64,000 bases of DNA from Salimicrobium flavidum. GTDB taxonomy: Bacteria > Bacillota > Bacilli > Bacillales > Halobacillaceae. Under the pieces are notes generated by a model, which ran no database searches, was not told the origin of the DNA, and saw only the letters and a program-made list of their open reading frames with translations. Every line of letters begins with the position of its first letter. The first letter of the stretch is position 1. Below, in pieces: positions 1 to 10,201 of the stretch. The DNA is taken from the NCBI RefSeq assembly GCF_900156645.1, contig NZ_FTOC01000001.1, positions 434,001 through 498,000 of the forward strand, read 5' to 3'. Position numbers and translations under genes: made by a program.

Positions 1-60
1 TTCTTCCGCCATAACGTCATAAAATCCGCTCAGTGATTGAATTATGATACCAGATCCCAT
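1..60 (-). CDS. rsgA: RsgA ribosome-assembly GTPase, N-terminal fragment
   Basis: Only the first 20 codons lie in the window; the gene continues beyond the left edge. They read MGSGIIIQSLSGFYDVMAEE, which resembles the OB-fold start of RsgA (YloQ), a circularly permuted GTPase that acts in late 30S maturation. An AAGGAGGAATGAA ribosome binding site precedes the ATG at 60. The gene starts 12 bp after the prkC stop, the same prpC-prkC-rsgA order as in Bacillus subtilis, and position supports the call as much as sequence does. The GTPase motifs are outside the window. Confidence 0.8.
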   Translation of the reverse strand, partial: MGSGIIIQSLSGFYDVMAEE

Positions 61-72
61 TTCATTCCTCCT

Positions 73-1974
73 TCAATAAGTCATATTTCCCTCTTCTACG
101 ACTTCGTCGCCCTGCTCGATCCGATAAGTGCCTTCCTCTCCTTCGCTTAATTGAACATCGATCTCGACTGTAGTTTCTTCCGTAATCGTTTCTTCCTGAT
201 ATACTTCATCACCGTTGCTGTTAGTATCGTCAATATATATCTGATACGTCACTTCTTCTCCATCCTCTCCATTATAAGGAAGATTCAGAGATAATGTTTC
301 TTCTTTTAAAGGTTGCTGTTTCTGTCCGAGGGAAAGCACCACAGCCACACTAGTCCCTGTATTCACTTCGGTAAAAGCTTCGGGCTTTTGAGAAATGATC
401 CGCCCTGCTTCAATGTTTCGGGAAAATTGTTCACTTACTTCCATTTCCAATCCTTCTTCTTCGAGGTAGGATCTTGCTTCTTCTTCTGTTATATTCCTCA
501 GAGGTCGAAGGATGATTTTAGGCGGTCCGGTACTCACTCTGAAAAGTACACTCGTCTCTCCAGGAACTACTTCCTGATCCACAGAAGGTTGGAGTTGTTC
601 CAAAATTTCACCTTCAGGACGCTCGGAACTTTCATTTATAGAAAACACGGATGTAAAACCCTTCTCCTCGAGCTCTTTTTTCGTTGCTTCGAAATTTTTA
701 CCCGTGTGATCCCCTACTTCCACTGTTTCTTTTCCCAAACTTGAGACAACCGTTACCTGCGTCTCTTCCTTTGTTATGCTTCCAGGTGAAGGATCGGTGC
801 TGATTACATACCCTTCTTCGACTTCATCAGAGTATTCTGTCTCTCTTTCGACCTGCAGATTCAAATCACGCAGGGTACTATACGCATCTTCGTATTCCAT
901 ACCCGTGACATCTGAAACTTCCACATCCTTCGGTCCTAACATCATCGGAAGAGCCACTGCTGCTCCTGCTCCAAGAAACACGAACAAAAAAAGAAAAATG
1001 ATCCACGGCTTCTTCTTTTTTTTCTTTACTGTTTCCTTTCCTTTTGTATGAGGAAGTGTTTTTCCCCCTTCTTCAGAAACGGCATCTTCTGTTATAACCG
1101 GTATAGCTTTCGTTTTTTCCCCTTCCTCCTCAGGGATATGAAAAGGAGCAGCATCAGTCACATCCAGGCACTGACTTAAATCTTCCTCCATATCCTCCAC
1201 GCTGTCATAGCGGTGCAGCGGATCTTTCGCTGTAGATTTGAGGACTATGTTTTCGACGCTTTGCGGTACGTCCGCATATTTCGATATAGACGGTGTGTCA
1301 TGCTGTAAATGCTTCAGAGCTACAGAAACCGGGGATTCTCCCGAAAACGGAAGTCTACCTGTCAACAGTTCGAAGAAAACGATACCAAGGGAGTAGATAT
1401 CCGATTTTTTTGTAGCTGTACCTCCACGGGCCTGCTCCGGTGATAAATAATGGACAGAACCTAAGACAGAGTTCGTCTGGGTGAGAGCAGTCGCAGAAAG
1501 AGCCATTGCAATACCGAAATCAGTCACTTTCACAGTACCTTTGGAATCGATCAAAATATTTTGAGGTTTGATATCCCGGTGTATCAAATCATTTTCATGA
1601 GCAAGAGCTATAGCATCGGTGATCTGTCTCATAATATCAACGGCTTTATCAAGGTCAATAGGGTCGTAAGTCTGTATGTATCTTTTTAAAGTCATACCAT
1701 CGACGAATTCCATGACCATGTAATAAATATCATTCTCTTCCCCTACATCAAAAATGTTAACGATATTCTCGTGGTTCAGGCTTATCGCCGACTGGGCCTC
1801 TCTGTGGAAACGGGCGATAAATTCTTCATCATCACCATACTCCAGACGAAGAACTTTGATCGCTACTTCCCGTTCCAGGATAGTATCATAAGCTAAATAG
1901 ACATTCGCCATACCTCCGCCGCCGATCATCCTTTTCACGTGGTAACGTTCATTCAGCATTTGATTTTCAAGCAT
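73..1974 (-). CDS. prkC: Ser/Thr protein kinase with PASTA domains (PrkC/Stk1)
   Basis: 633-residue membrane kinase of the PrkC/PknB family, which senses peptidoglycan fragments and phosphorylates cell-wall, translation and metabolic targets. The N-terminal kinase domain (about 1-270) has the glycine loop near 18-21, the VAIK lysine at 40, HRDIKPQN with catalytic Asp134, and DFG at 152-154. A lysine-rich stretch precedes one membrane helix near 333-353. Three extracellular PASTA repeats follow, roughly 356-560, then a short acidic beta-rich tail. The ATG overlaps the prpC stop (TAATG), so kinase and phosphatase are translationally coupled. Length and architecture are normal for Bacillaceae. 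Confidence 0.97.
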   Translation of the reverse strand: MLENQMLNERYHVKRMIGGGGMANVYLAYDTILEREVAIKVLRLEYGDDEEFIARFHREAQSAISLNHENIVNIFDVGEENDIYYMVMEFVDGMTLKRYIQTYDPIDLDKAVDIMRQITDAIALAHENDLIHRDIKPQNILIDSKGTVKVTDFGIAMALSATALTQTNSVLGSVHYLSPEQARGGTATKKSDIYSLGIVFFELLTGRLPFSGESPVSVALKHLQHDTPSISKYADVPQSVENIVLKSTAKDPLHRYDSVEDMEEDLSQCLDVTDAAPFHIPEEEGEKTKAIPVITEDAVSEEGGKTLPHTKGKETVKKKKKKPWIIFLFLFVFLGAGAAVALPMMLGPKDVEVSDVTGMEYEDAYSTLRDLNLQVERETEYSDEVEEGYVISTDPSPGSITKEETQVTVVSSLGKETVEVGDHTGKNFEATKKELEEKGFTSVFSINESSERPEGEILEQLQPSVDQEVVPGETSVLFRVSTGPPKIILRPLRNITEEEARSYLEEEGLEMEVSEQFSRNIEAGRIISQKPEAFTEVNTGTSVAVVLSLGQKQQPLKEETLSLNLPYNGEDGEEVTYQIYIDDTNSNGDEVYQEETITEETTVEIDVQLSEGEEGTYRIEQGDEVVEEGNMTY

Positions 1975-2735
1975 TATTCTCCACCTTCTTCCTCAGGGAA
2001 AGAAGGTCGATTCACAAGTGCGATGGAAATATTATCTTCCCCACCGCGTTGATTGGCAAGTTCTATCCATCTACCTGCCATGGTTTCAACCCTCTGTTCA
2101 AAATCAGCAAGCTCAGCAAGCTCGTCATCCGACACTTTATTCGTTAATCCGTCGGAGCATAATAGAATCCTGGAAGGGCCTTCAGGTGATAAACAATGAA
2201 AATCAGGATTAACCTGTTTTTCCGTGCCCACTGCTTGGAGAAGCACATTTTTCCTTGGATGATCTTTTGCTTCTTCTTCGGAGATCTGGCCGGAGCGGAC
2301 CAATTCATTGACGAGAGAATGGTCTTTGGTAACCTGACGAAAACCTTCCTCGTCCGCGATATAACAACGGCTATCCCCGATGTTCACTATGCCGATGAAC
2401 GACCCGGTGGAAACCGCAGCGACTACCGTGGTTCCCATACCTCTGCATTCCTCATTCACAGAAGCATGATGTATTATTTTCTCATTAACCTCCCGCATAC
2501 TAGCTTCCAGCCAATTTTTAATATCTTCAGGAGTTTCAAAGCCCTCCTGCTCAAGAAAAGCTTTTTCCATGTATTCGACAGCCATTCTGCTGGCTACATC
2601 ACCCGCACGATGGCCCCCCATGCCATCAGCAACAATTGCGAACCACGCATCTCCGGAGGGATGTTCCTTCACTGAACCATCATCCTCATTATGAGGGCGG
2701 ACCTTACCTCTGTCTGTCCAAAAAAACCCTTCCAT
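1974..2735 (-). CDS. prpC: PP2C-family protein phosphatase (PrpC/Stp)
   Basis: 253-residue metal-dependent Ser/Thr phosphatase, the cytoplasmic partner of PrkC that reverses its phosphorylations. PP2C landmarks are visible: HNEDD near residue 16 and VADGMGGHRAGD near 37, which carry the Asp metal ligands, GDSRCYI near 121, and LCSDGLTN and EDNIS toward the C terminus. It lies 9 bp downstream of rsmB and overlaps prkC by one base. In B. subtilis the 23S/tRNA methyltransferase gene rlmN sits between rsmB and prpC; there is no room for it here. Confidence 0.97.
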   Translation of the reverse strand: MEGFFWTDRGKVRPHNEDDGSVKEHPSGDAWFAIVADGMGGHRAGDVASRMAVEYMEKAFLEQEGFETPEDIKNWLEASMREVNEKIIHHASVNEECRGMGTTVVAAVSTGSFIGIVNIGDSRCYIADEEGFRQVTKDHSLVNELVRSGQISEEEAKDHPRKNVLLQAVGTEKQVNPDFHCLSPEGPSRILLCSDGLTNKVSDDELAELADFEQRVETMAGRWIELANQRGGEDNISIALVNRPSFPEEEGGE

Positions 2736-2744
2736 TCCATCACC

Positions 2745-4088
2745 TCATTTCGAACTTTTTTTGAGTCGAGTCACAAAGAAACCATCCGAATCTGCATCCT
2801 GAGGAAAAATTTGCAAACCCACGCCCTCTATAAAACGATGTTCGAGGAAGTTTGGAAGCGCATCTTTGAAGTTCTCCACCTCAAACTCCGGATGTCTTTC
2901 GAGAAAATCCTGAACAGCATGATCATTTTCATGTACATCCACCGTACACGTACTGTACACAAGTAGCCCTTCCTGTTTCAGAAGCTCGGCTGTATGATCG
3001 AGAATTGCGTCCTGGATTTCTCTGAGTCTGTAAATATCCTTTTCCTCTTTGCTGTATTTGATATCGGGTTTGCTTCTAATCACTCCAAACCCGGAACAAG
3101 GCGCATCGATCAATATACGATCGAACGTTCCATCGTTATGTTTTTCCTGTAACTTTCTGGCATCGTACCCTTCCGTATGGATATTCGTCAGTTGAAGAGA
3201 GGAAGCTTTCTCTTTTATAAGATCGGCTTTCTTTTTATGAAGATCATACGCATAAACGATTCCTTCATTAGCCATTTTCTCTGCAATATGAGTTGATTTT
3301 CCACCAGGAGCTGCACACGCATCCAAAACTACGTGATCCGGCTTCAGATCCATCAATTCAGCAACGAGCATCGAACTCTGGTCCTGGATAGTCACGAATC
3401 CTTCTTTCAAAAGGCGATGATTCACAATGTTTCCGTTATGGATGATTATCCCCTGCGGAGAGAATCCGGACTCTTCCACTTCGAATCCGTCTTCCCTGAG
3501 TTCAGCCAAAACGTCCTCCCGGCTGATTCTAAGACACTGGACACGGATAGATTCGTTCATCCGTAATTGGTTCGTTCTACACATGTCTTCCGTGGCCTCG
3601 TATCCGTATTGGGATATCCATCGCTTTACGAGCCATAACGGATGACTGGTCTTAATTGCGAGTCGCTCTGCTTCATCTTCAATCTCCTCAACGGAAGGGA
3701 CTCCGTTTCTCTGGATCGAACGTAACACCCCGTTTGTGAAGGAGGCTATTCCTTTGTGTCCTTTTCGTTTTGAAATATCGACCGCTTCATTGATGATTGC
3801 GTGATCCGGAATCCTATCGAGCATCTTCATCTGGTACAAGGACATATATAGTAACCACTTCACCCAGGGCGAAATTTTTTTCTGCTTTTTGATAGAAGGT
3901 TCGAGCCAATAGTGTAATAAATCACGGTGCTGCAATGTCCCGTACACCAGTTCCGTCAGTAGACCGGCGTCTGCAGAGGAAAATCTCTGTTTACCAATTT
4001 CCCGGTCCAGCAGAACATGGCTGAAGCCGCCTTCTTCTCCCACACGGGTCAAAAGATTCAATGCCGTTGCACGGACCGTATCAGTCAT
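2745..4088 (-). CDS. rsmB: 16S rRNA m5C967 methyltransferase RsmB
   Basis: 447-residue S-adenosylmethionine-dependent rRNA cytosine-5 methyltransferase (Sun/RsmB). The N-terminal third is the NusB-like RNA-binding domain. The C-terminal Rossmann domain carries DACAAPGGKSTHIAE, a PCSGFG motif and a YSTCTVD motif, the last two supplying the two cysteines used by m5C enzymes. I chose the ATG at 4088 (MTDTVRATALNLL), preceded by GGTGAG, over the longer frame to 4136. This gives a start overlapping the fmt stop by 8 bp and a normal family N terminus. Confidence 0.95.
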   Translation of the reverse strand: MTDTVRATALNLLTRVGEEGGFSHVLLDREIGKQRFSSADAGLLTELVYGTLQHRDLLHYWLEPSIKKQKKISPWVKWLLYMSLYQMKMLDRIPDHAIINEAVDISKRKGHKGIASFTNGVLRSIQRNGVPSVEEIEDEAERLAIKTSHPLWLVKRWISQYGYEATEDMCRTNQLRMNESIRVQCLRISREDVLAELREDGFEVEESGFSPQGIIIHNGNIVNHRLLKEGFVTIQDQSSMLVAELMDLKPDHVVLDACAAPGGKSTHIAEKMANEGIVYAYDLHKKKADLIKEKASSLQLTNIHTEGYDARKLQEKHNDGTFDRILIDAPCSGFGVIRSKPDIKYSKEEKDIYRLREIQDAILDHTAELLKQEGLLVYSTCTVDVHENDHAVQDFLERHPEFEVENFKDALPNFLEHRFIEGVGLQIFPQDADSDGFFVTRLKKSSK

Positions 4089-5028
4089 TTGTCTCACCCA
4101 AAACCTCTCCAGTTTCCATAGCCTGGCCTGCTCCATTCACAAATGAAGCAGCATCCATCTTCTTCTTTCCGGCCGGCTGAAGTTCTTTAATGGTGACACT
4201 GTGTCCGTCCCCACACACTACAGTTACTCCACCCGTTGATTTTTCTATCACGGTCCCCGGAGCTTTTTGAGAGATTTTTTCACTTTTAACTGCTGACCAG
4301 AGTTTTAAAGGTTTTCCTTTCCAGAAGGTGTGTGCTACCGGCCAGGGACTCATACCCCGGATGTGCCCCCAAACGTTTTCCGCTGAGCCGGAGAAATCCA
4401 CAAACTCCTCTCCACGCTTAATTGTAGGTGCATATGTCACTCTGTTTTCATCCTGAGATGAAGCTTCGATCGTGCGGTTGAGGAGGCCGGGGATCGTTTC
4501 CACTAAAAGCTCGGCTCCGACGACAGCCAGCTTATCATGAAGGGTTCCGACATCATCGCTCTCTTCAATCATAATCTTCTTCTTGTTCAGCATGTCCCCG
4601 GCATCAAGACCCTGCACCATGTACATAATGGTGACTCCTGTCTCGTCTTTGCCATCCATAAGGGCATAGTGAATCGGAGCGGCTCCCCGATACTCCGGCA
4701 ACAGAGAAGCATGAACGTTTATCGCACCAAATTCAGGATAATCCAGCAGGGCAGCCGGAAGTATTTGACCATAAGCAGCTGTTATAAGCAGATCAGGTTC
4801 ATGTTTTAATATTTCGTCATATTCATTCTTGATTTTTTCAGGCTGAAAAACAGGAATCCCATATTTTTCAGCTGCCGTTTTCAATGGCGAAGGCGTCATC
4901 ACCTTTTTTCTGCCTTTCGGTCTATCTGGTTGTGTGACTACGAGAGAGACCTCATACCCTTCTTCTATAACTCTGTTTAAAATAGGGACCGAAAAATCAG
5001 GGGTCCCCATGAATACAATGTTCGTCAT
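4081..5028 (-). CDS. fmt: Methionyl-tRNA formyltransferase
   Basis: 315-residue enzyme that formylates initiator Met-tRNA using 10-formyltetrahydrofolate. It begins MTNIVFMGTPDFSVP, the usual family start, after AGAGAGG. The formyl-transfer signature is present as NVHASLLPEYRGAAPI with a following GVTIMYM. A C-terminal tRNA-binding domain completes the usual length. The frame continues upstream to 5091 but that extension has no family resemblance. In many Bacillaceae a peptide deformylase gene (def) lies between priA and fmt; here only 16 bp separate the two coding regions. Confidence 0.96.
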   Translation of the reverse strand: MTNIVFMGTPDFSVPILNRVIEEGYEVSLVVTQPDRPKGRKKVMTPSPLKTAAEKYGIPVFQPEKIKNEYDEILKHEPDLLITAAYGQILPAALLDYPEFGAINVHASLLPEYRGAAPIHYALMDGKDETGVTIMYMVQGLDAGDMLNKKKIMIEESDDVGTLHDKLAVVGAELLVETIPGLLNRTIEASSQDENRVTYAPTIKRGEEFVDFSGSAENVWGHIRGMSPWPVAHTFWKGKPLKLWSAVKSEKISQKAPGTVIEKSTGGVTVVCGDGHSVTIKELQPAGKKKMDAASFVNGAGQAMETGEVLGETND

Positions 5029-5044
5029 AACTGAATCCTCTCTT

Positions 5045-7450
5045 CTACATGAGCTGATATGGCTGGAAATCGACGGTGATTTGCAATCCATTCTGCTCTT
5101 TCATGTCGTTTTCATAATAATTCAATATTCTTTGAATGAACTTATGCTGTTCGGGTTCTGCCTTATATTTTATCATGGTTTGATAACGATATCTATTATT
5201 GATACGTTCTAAAGGAGAAGGCGTCGGGCCCAGCACGTCCGCAGTTTCCGATAGATTCTTCTTCAGATATTGGGCGATCTTCCTCGTTACTTCCTGGGCC
5301 TGAAAGGTATTCGGGTGTGACACTGTCACTAATGTAAGATAGTAAAAGGGAGGGTAGTGGAACATCTTCCTATACTTCATCTCTTCCGCGTAGAACTTTT
5401 CGAAATCATACGTACTGGCGAGTTGTATACTATAGTGATCCGGAGTATACGTCTGAACGACAACTTCCCCTTCTTTCTCATGACGACCTGCTCTTCCACT
5501 GACCTGCGTAAGAAGTTGAAAAGTCTTTTCAGAGGCGCGGAAATCCGGGAGATTCAATAGTGAATCAGCAGCAAGCACACCGACGAGCGTCACGTTACCG
5601 AAATCAAGGCCCTTGGCAATCATCTGCGTGCCAAGGAGAATATCCGCTTCATGATTTCCAAACTGAGTAAGAATCTTCTCGTGCGCCCCTTTTCGCCTCG
5701 TAGTATCGACATCCATACGCAAGATTCTCGCTTCAGGAATCAACTGTTGGAGATGTTCTTCCACCTTCTGGGTACCGGTTCCGAAATATCTGATGGTTTT
5801 ACTTTCACATTCCGGACATTCAGTAGGCATCGGTTTTTCATAGGAACAGTAATGGCACTTCAACTGTTCCTGTTTGCGGTGATATGTCATCGAAATATCA
5901 CAGTATGGACATTCGACTACGTGGCCGCAATCGCGACACATAACAAACGTCGAATAACCCCTTCTGTTCAGAAACAATACCGATTGTTCCCCTTTCTGTA
6001 ATCTTTCATCCAGCTTCTCTTTCAAAGACTGAGAAAACATCGATCTGTTGCCTTCATGCAGTTCAGCCCTCATATCAATAAGCTCCACATTAGGCATCGC
6101 TTGTTCATTCATCCGCTCCGGCAATTCAAGCAGATGATAATTTCCTTTCTGAGCTCTGGCGAAGCTCTCGAGAGAAGGGGTGGCAGAACCCAGAACAACC
6201 GGGCATCCATGATTCGCAGCACGCTGAATTGCTACATCACGGGCATGGTATCTCGTCCGGTCTTCCTGCTTATAACTGGTTTCATGTTCTTCGTCGATAA
6301 TGATTAACCCCAGCTTCTTGAAAGGAGCAAAAATTGCAGAACGCGCACCGACAACGACTTGCACATCCTGACGTTGTATCTTCCTCCATTCATCGTATTT
6401 CTCCCCGGCCGACAACGCACTATGCAGGACAGCTACCTTCGAGCCGAATCTCCCTTTGAATCTTTCCACCATCTGCGGGGTAAGGGCGATTTCCGGAACA
6501 AGCATGATAGCTTCTTCTCCGCGGTTGAGCACTTCCTGGATCGACTGCATGTAAACTTCCGTTTTACCACTACCGGTTACTCCGTGCAATAAAAAAACAT
6601 CCGGGTGCTCCTCTTTCACAGAGGCAACTATTCTGTCCATTGCATGCTTCTGATGTGTCGTCAATGAAGGAGGATTGGTTTTATCAAATGTATGGCCCTC
6701 ATAAGGGTCCCTTAATATTTCCTGGGTATAGGAATGGAGATGTCCTTTTTTAAGCAGAGGTTTCAATGAAGCATCCGTCGTGCCCACCTGAGTCAGCAAA
6801 TCTTTTTTCGGGATGGGATCGGGGTAATCGATGAAAAAATCGAGGAGCGCCTTCTGTTTTTTTGCCTGGGGAGGAATGTCGGCAATAAGCTCCTCCAGTT
6901 CCCGTTCATCCATACCGGGTTCAATGACCGTGATTTTCCGTTTCGTTTCTTTGCTTTTCACCTCATAACGCACGTCAAGAGACCCTTCATCCACCCATTT
7001 TTTGAGTTGATGATATTTATAAGGAGAGGCTTCCCACTCTTCATTGCTAAGTACATCTCTTCCCTGGAAAAGGTGCTCCAATTCTTCAGGAAGATGTTCT
7101 TCCATTCTCCAGATCTCTTTCTTGTACTTCGCCTTAAGCACCTGAGGCAACATGACCTGGAGACAGGATATGTAAAAGCTCAGTGTCTGGGAAGCCAGCC
7201 ATTTCCCGAGCTGCAGGAGTTCAGGCGTAAGAACCGGTGTGACGTCGAGCACCTCTTCAAGAGGCTTCACTTTTTCTACCTCTGTCTTATCTTCAATATC
7301 TACGACATACCCCATTATTTTTCTAGGACCAAACGGGACAATCACTCTCATTCCTATGTCGACGACTTCAGTAAGTTCCTCTGGTATCAAATAGTCGAAA
7401 GGGCGATTGGTCTGATTTGTCGGGACGTCCACGATAACTCTTGCAATCAT
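5045..7450 (-). CDS. priA: Primosomal replication-restart helicase PriA
   Basis: 801-residue superfamily 2 helicase that reloads the replisome at stalled forks. Seen in order: the N-terminal DNA-binding domain, Walker A GVTGSGKTEVY near residue 291, the DEEH Walker B box, and a zinc-binding insert with paired cysteines (CRDC, CPYC, CHYC, CPEC). Helicase C-terminal motifs follow, including GTQMIAKGLDF and QVSGRAGR. The ATG overlaps the coaBC stop by 4 bp. Length is normal. Confidence 0.97.
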   Translation of the reverse strand: MIARVIVDVPTNQTNRPFDYLIPEELTEVVDIGMRVIVPFGPRKIMGYVVDIEDKTEVEKVKPLEEVLDVTPVLTPELLQLGKWLASQTLSFYISCLQVMLPQVLKAKYKKEIWRMEEHLPEELEHLFQGRDVLSNEEWEASPYKYHQLKKWVDEGSLDVRYEVKSKETKRKITVIEPGMDERELEELIADIPPQAKKQKALLDFFIDYPDPIPKKDLLTQVGTTDASLKPLLKKGHLHSYTQEILRDPYEGHTFDKTNPPSLTTHQKHAMDRIVASVKEEHPDVFLLHGVTGSGKTEVYMQSIQEVLNRGEEAIMLVPEIALTPQMVERFKGRFGSKVAVLHSALSAGEKYDEWRKIQRQDVQVVVGARSAIFAPFKKLGLIIIDEEHETSYKQEDRTRYHARDVAIQRAANHGCPVVLGSATPSLESFARAQKGNYHLLELPERMNEQAMPNVELIDMRAELHEGNRSMFSQSLKEKLDERLQKGEQSVLFLNRRGYSTFVMCRDCGHVVECPYCDISMTYHRKQEQLKCHYCSYEKPMPTECPECESKTIRYFGTGTQKVEEHLQQLIPEARILRMDVDTTRRKGAHEKILTQFGNHEADILLGTQMIAKGLDFGNVTLVGVLAADSLLNLPDFRASEKTFQLLTQVSGRAGRHEKEGEVVVQTYTPDHYSIQLASTYDFEKFYAEEMKYRKMFHYPPFYYLTLVTVSHPNTFQAQEVTRKIAQYLKKNLSETADVLGPTPSPLERINNRYRYQTMIKYKAEPEQHKFIQRILNYYENDMKEQNGLQITVDFQPYQLM

Positions 7451-8643
7451 ACGTCTGCCAGCTCCTTCGAAATACGGTGAAGTATTTCTCTTGAGAGTTC
7501 CTGTTTATCGAGAAGTGGCAAAACCTCTTCCTCCAGGCTACTCATCCAGATGACACGGTTCGTGTCCGTCCCGAACCCTGAACCTTCTTCTGACACATCA
7601 TTAATTACGATGGCATCAAGATTCTTATTCTTCATTTTCTCTCGCCCATACTCCCTGATCTGCTGCGTTTCGGCAGCGAACCCTACCAGAAATTGACCCG
7701 TTTTATGACTCCCCAGTTCTTTTAATATATCAACTGTACGTTCCATTTCCACACCCAGCGCTTCATCTTTTTTCTTCATTTTATGATTATAAGTGAGGGC
7801 AGGACGGTAATCGGCAACGGCTGCCGTTTTTATGATGACATCCTGTTCCTTGTAATATTTCATTGCGGACTCATACATATCCTCCGCAGATACGACATCG
7901 ACTCTGTCAACCTTAGGAGGTGTTTCCAGACTCACCGGCCCGGCGATCAGGGTGACCTCCGCACCCATATCAGCAGCCTGTCTGGCTAGAGCAAAGCCCA
8001 TCTTACCGGTAGAGGGATTGGAGAAATATCGAACAGGGTCGATTTGCTCCCTTGTCGGTCCCGCTGTAATCATCACTTTCTTTCCTTGAAGTTTTTTCCG
8101 TCTTTTTGCTTCATCTTCAAGCACAGCAATGATTGTTTCAGGCTCCTCCAACCTCCCTTTTCCTACATACCCACACGCCAAGTAACCATCTCCCGGTTCT
8201 ATGAACTTGAACCCGAAGCTGTCCAATTTTTTTAAATTGGAAATTACAGATGGATGTTGGTACATATGAACGTTCATTGCAGGAGCTATATAGACAGGGG
8301 CCTCTGTAGCGAGAAGAGTAGTCGTAAGCATATCATCAGCGATGCCGTTAGCGAGCTTTCCGATCAGATTTGCAGTAGCAGGAGCAAGCATAAACATGTC
8401 CGCCCAGTCTGCAAGATCTATGTGCTGCACTCCAGTAGGATCCTGTTCGTCAAAGGTATCATCATATACCGGTTGGCGGGACAACGCCTGAAACGTAGAG
8501 GCCCCGACGAAATTTTTAGAATTTTCTGTCATTATAACTTTCACAATGGCTCCCTTTTGGGTCAGTTTACTCGTAAGTGCAGCTGCTTTATAGGCGGCTA
8601 TTCCTCCTGAAACCCCAAGAACTATTTTTTTACCCTGCAACAT
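7447..8643 (-). CDS. coaBC: Bifunctional phosphopantothenoylcysteine decarboxylase / phosphopantothenate-cysteine ligase
   Basis: 398-residue two-step coenzyme A biosynthesis enzyme (Dfp). The N-terminal flavoprotein CoaC domain (about 1-180) shows GVSGGIAAYKA, PAMNVHMY and the catalytic-loop cysteine in YLACGYVGKG. The CoaB domain begins near KKVMITAGPTREQIDPVRY and has the SNPSTGKMGFA motif. It is the first gene of the coaBC-priA-fmt-rsmB-prpC-prkC-rsgA run. The 221 bp between it and rpoZ contain a hairpin and a decayed repeat, so it may have its own promoter. Confidence 0.97.
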   Translation of the reverse strand: MLQGKKIVLGVSGGIAAYKAAALTSKLTQKGAIVKVIMTENSKNFVGASTFQALSRQPVYDDTFDEQDPTGVQHIDLADWADMFMLAPATANLIGKLANGIADDMLTTTLLATEAPVYIAPAMNVHMYQHPSVISNLKKLDSFGFKFIEPGDGYLACGYVGKGRLEEPETIIAVLEDEAKRRKKLQGKKVMITAGPTREQIDPVRYFSNPSTGKMGFALARQAADMGAEVTLIAGPVSLETPPKVDRVDVVSAEDMYESAMKYYKEQDVIIKTAAVADYRPALTYNHKMKKKDEALGVEMERTVDILKELGSHKTGQFLVGFAAETQQIREYGREKMKNKNLDAIVINDVSEEGSGFGTDTNRVIWMSSLEEEVLPLLDKQELSREILHRISKELADV

Positions 8644-8711
8644 AGCTGGTTCCTCCTTTAATAAAGGCTCGGTTTACGTGTAGCGTTGCTATTCATTGAT
8701 ATAGAAAAGAG

Positions 8712-8763
8712 AAAGGTGGTGACTCTCCAGGTAGGAAAAGCAACAACCGGCTTTAAAAGAACT
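8712..8763 (+). repeat. Decayed remnant of the 175-bp inverted-repeat family
   Basis: GGTGGTGACTCTCC followed by CAACAACCGGCTTTAAAAGAAC resembles the right half of the intergenic elements at 46,791 and 56,900, which end ATCAACAACCGGCTTTAACAGAG. Only the right end is recognisable. A 62-codon open frame across this stretch is not supported as a gene. Confidence 0.4.
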
Positions 8764-8828
8764 GAAATAAGAAAGAAAAGCACCTGTAATACTTTTCCCT
8801 TTCCCAAGTCACTATTCTTATTATAAAC

Positions 8829-8855
8829 AAGAGCCGCGCTTTCCACGCGGCTCTT
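8829..8855 (-). terminator. Terminator hairpin after rpoZ
   Basis: Perfect 10-bp stem AAGAGCCGCG / CGCGGCTCTT with a 7-base loop, 9 bp downstream of the rpoZ stop. On the minus strand it is followed by GTTTATAATA, only a modest T-tract. It probably separates remA-gmk-rpoZ from coaBC, perhaps with some read-through. Confidence 0.65.
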
Positions 8856-8864
8856 CCTCAGTAA

Positions 8865-9986
<1,122 letters not shown>

Positions 9987-10031
9987 GTCTGTATCCTCCC
10001 AACAATTACTGCCTACCATAGTATCACTTCC

Positions 10032-10061
10032 ATTATAGGCGAATGACGGTACTCTTCTCAA
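10032..10061 (-). promoter_or_regulatory. Probable SigA promoter of remA-gmk-rpoZ
   Basis: On the minus strand TTGAGA (10056-10061) is followed after 18 bp by TATAAT (10032-10037), about 45 bp upstream of the remA TTG start. Good match to the vegetative consensus; no experimental support. Confidence 0.6.
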
Positions 10062-10149
10062 ATGATACGTCGAATTTTTTGGATTTGCTCATGTTTTCTT
10101 CTATAACCACGATGTATAGTGTAACAAAAAAATTCGTTTTGTGCGATAG

Positions 10150-10180
10150 TTGAACATACGTTTGTCTTCCGTGCTATACT
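10150..10180 (+). promoter_or_regulatory. Probable promoter of rqcH
   Basis: TTGAAC at 10150-10155 and TATACT at 10175-10180, spaced 19 bp, with a TGC just before the -10 giving an extended -10 motif. It lies 21 bp upstream of the chosen ATG. Confidence 0.5.
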
Positions 10181-10201
10181 GTGGCAAGAGGTGAAGAAAT
10201 T

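Noticed and set aside
8658-8846. 62-codon minus-strand open frame between rpoZ and coaBC
   Set aside because: It runs across a terminator and a decayed repeat, has no family resemblance and no convincing ribosome binding site.
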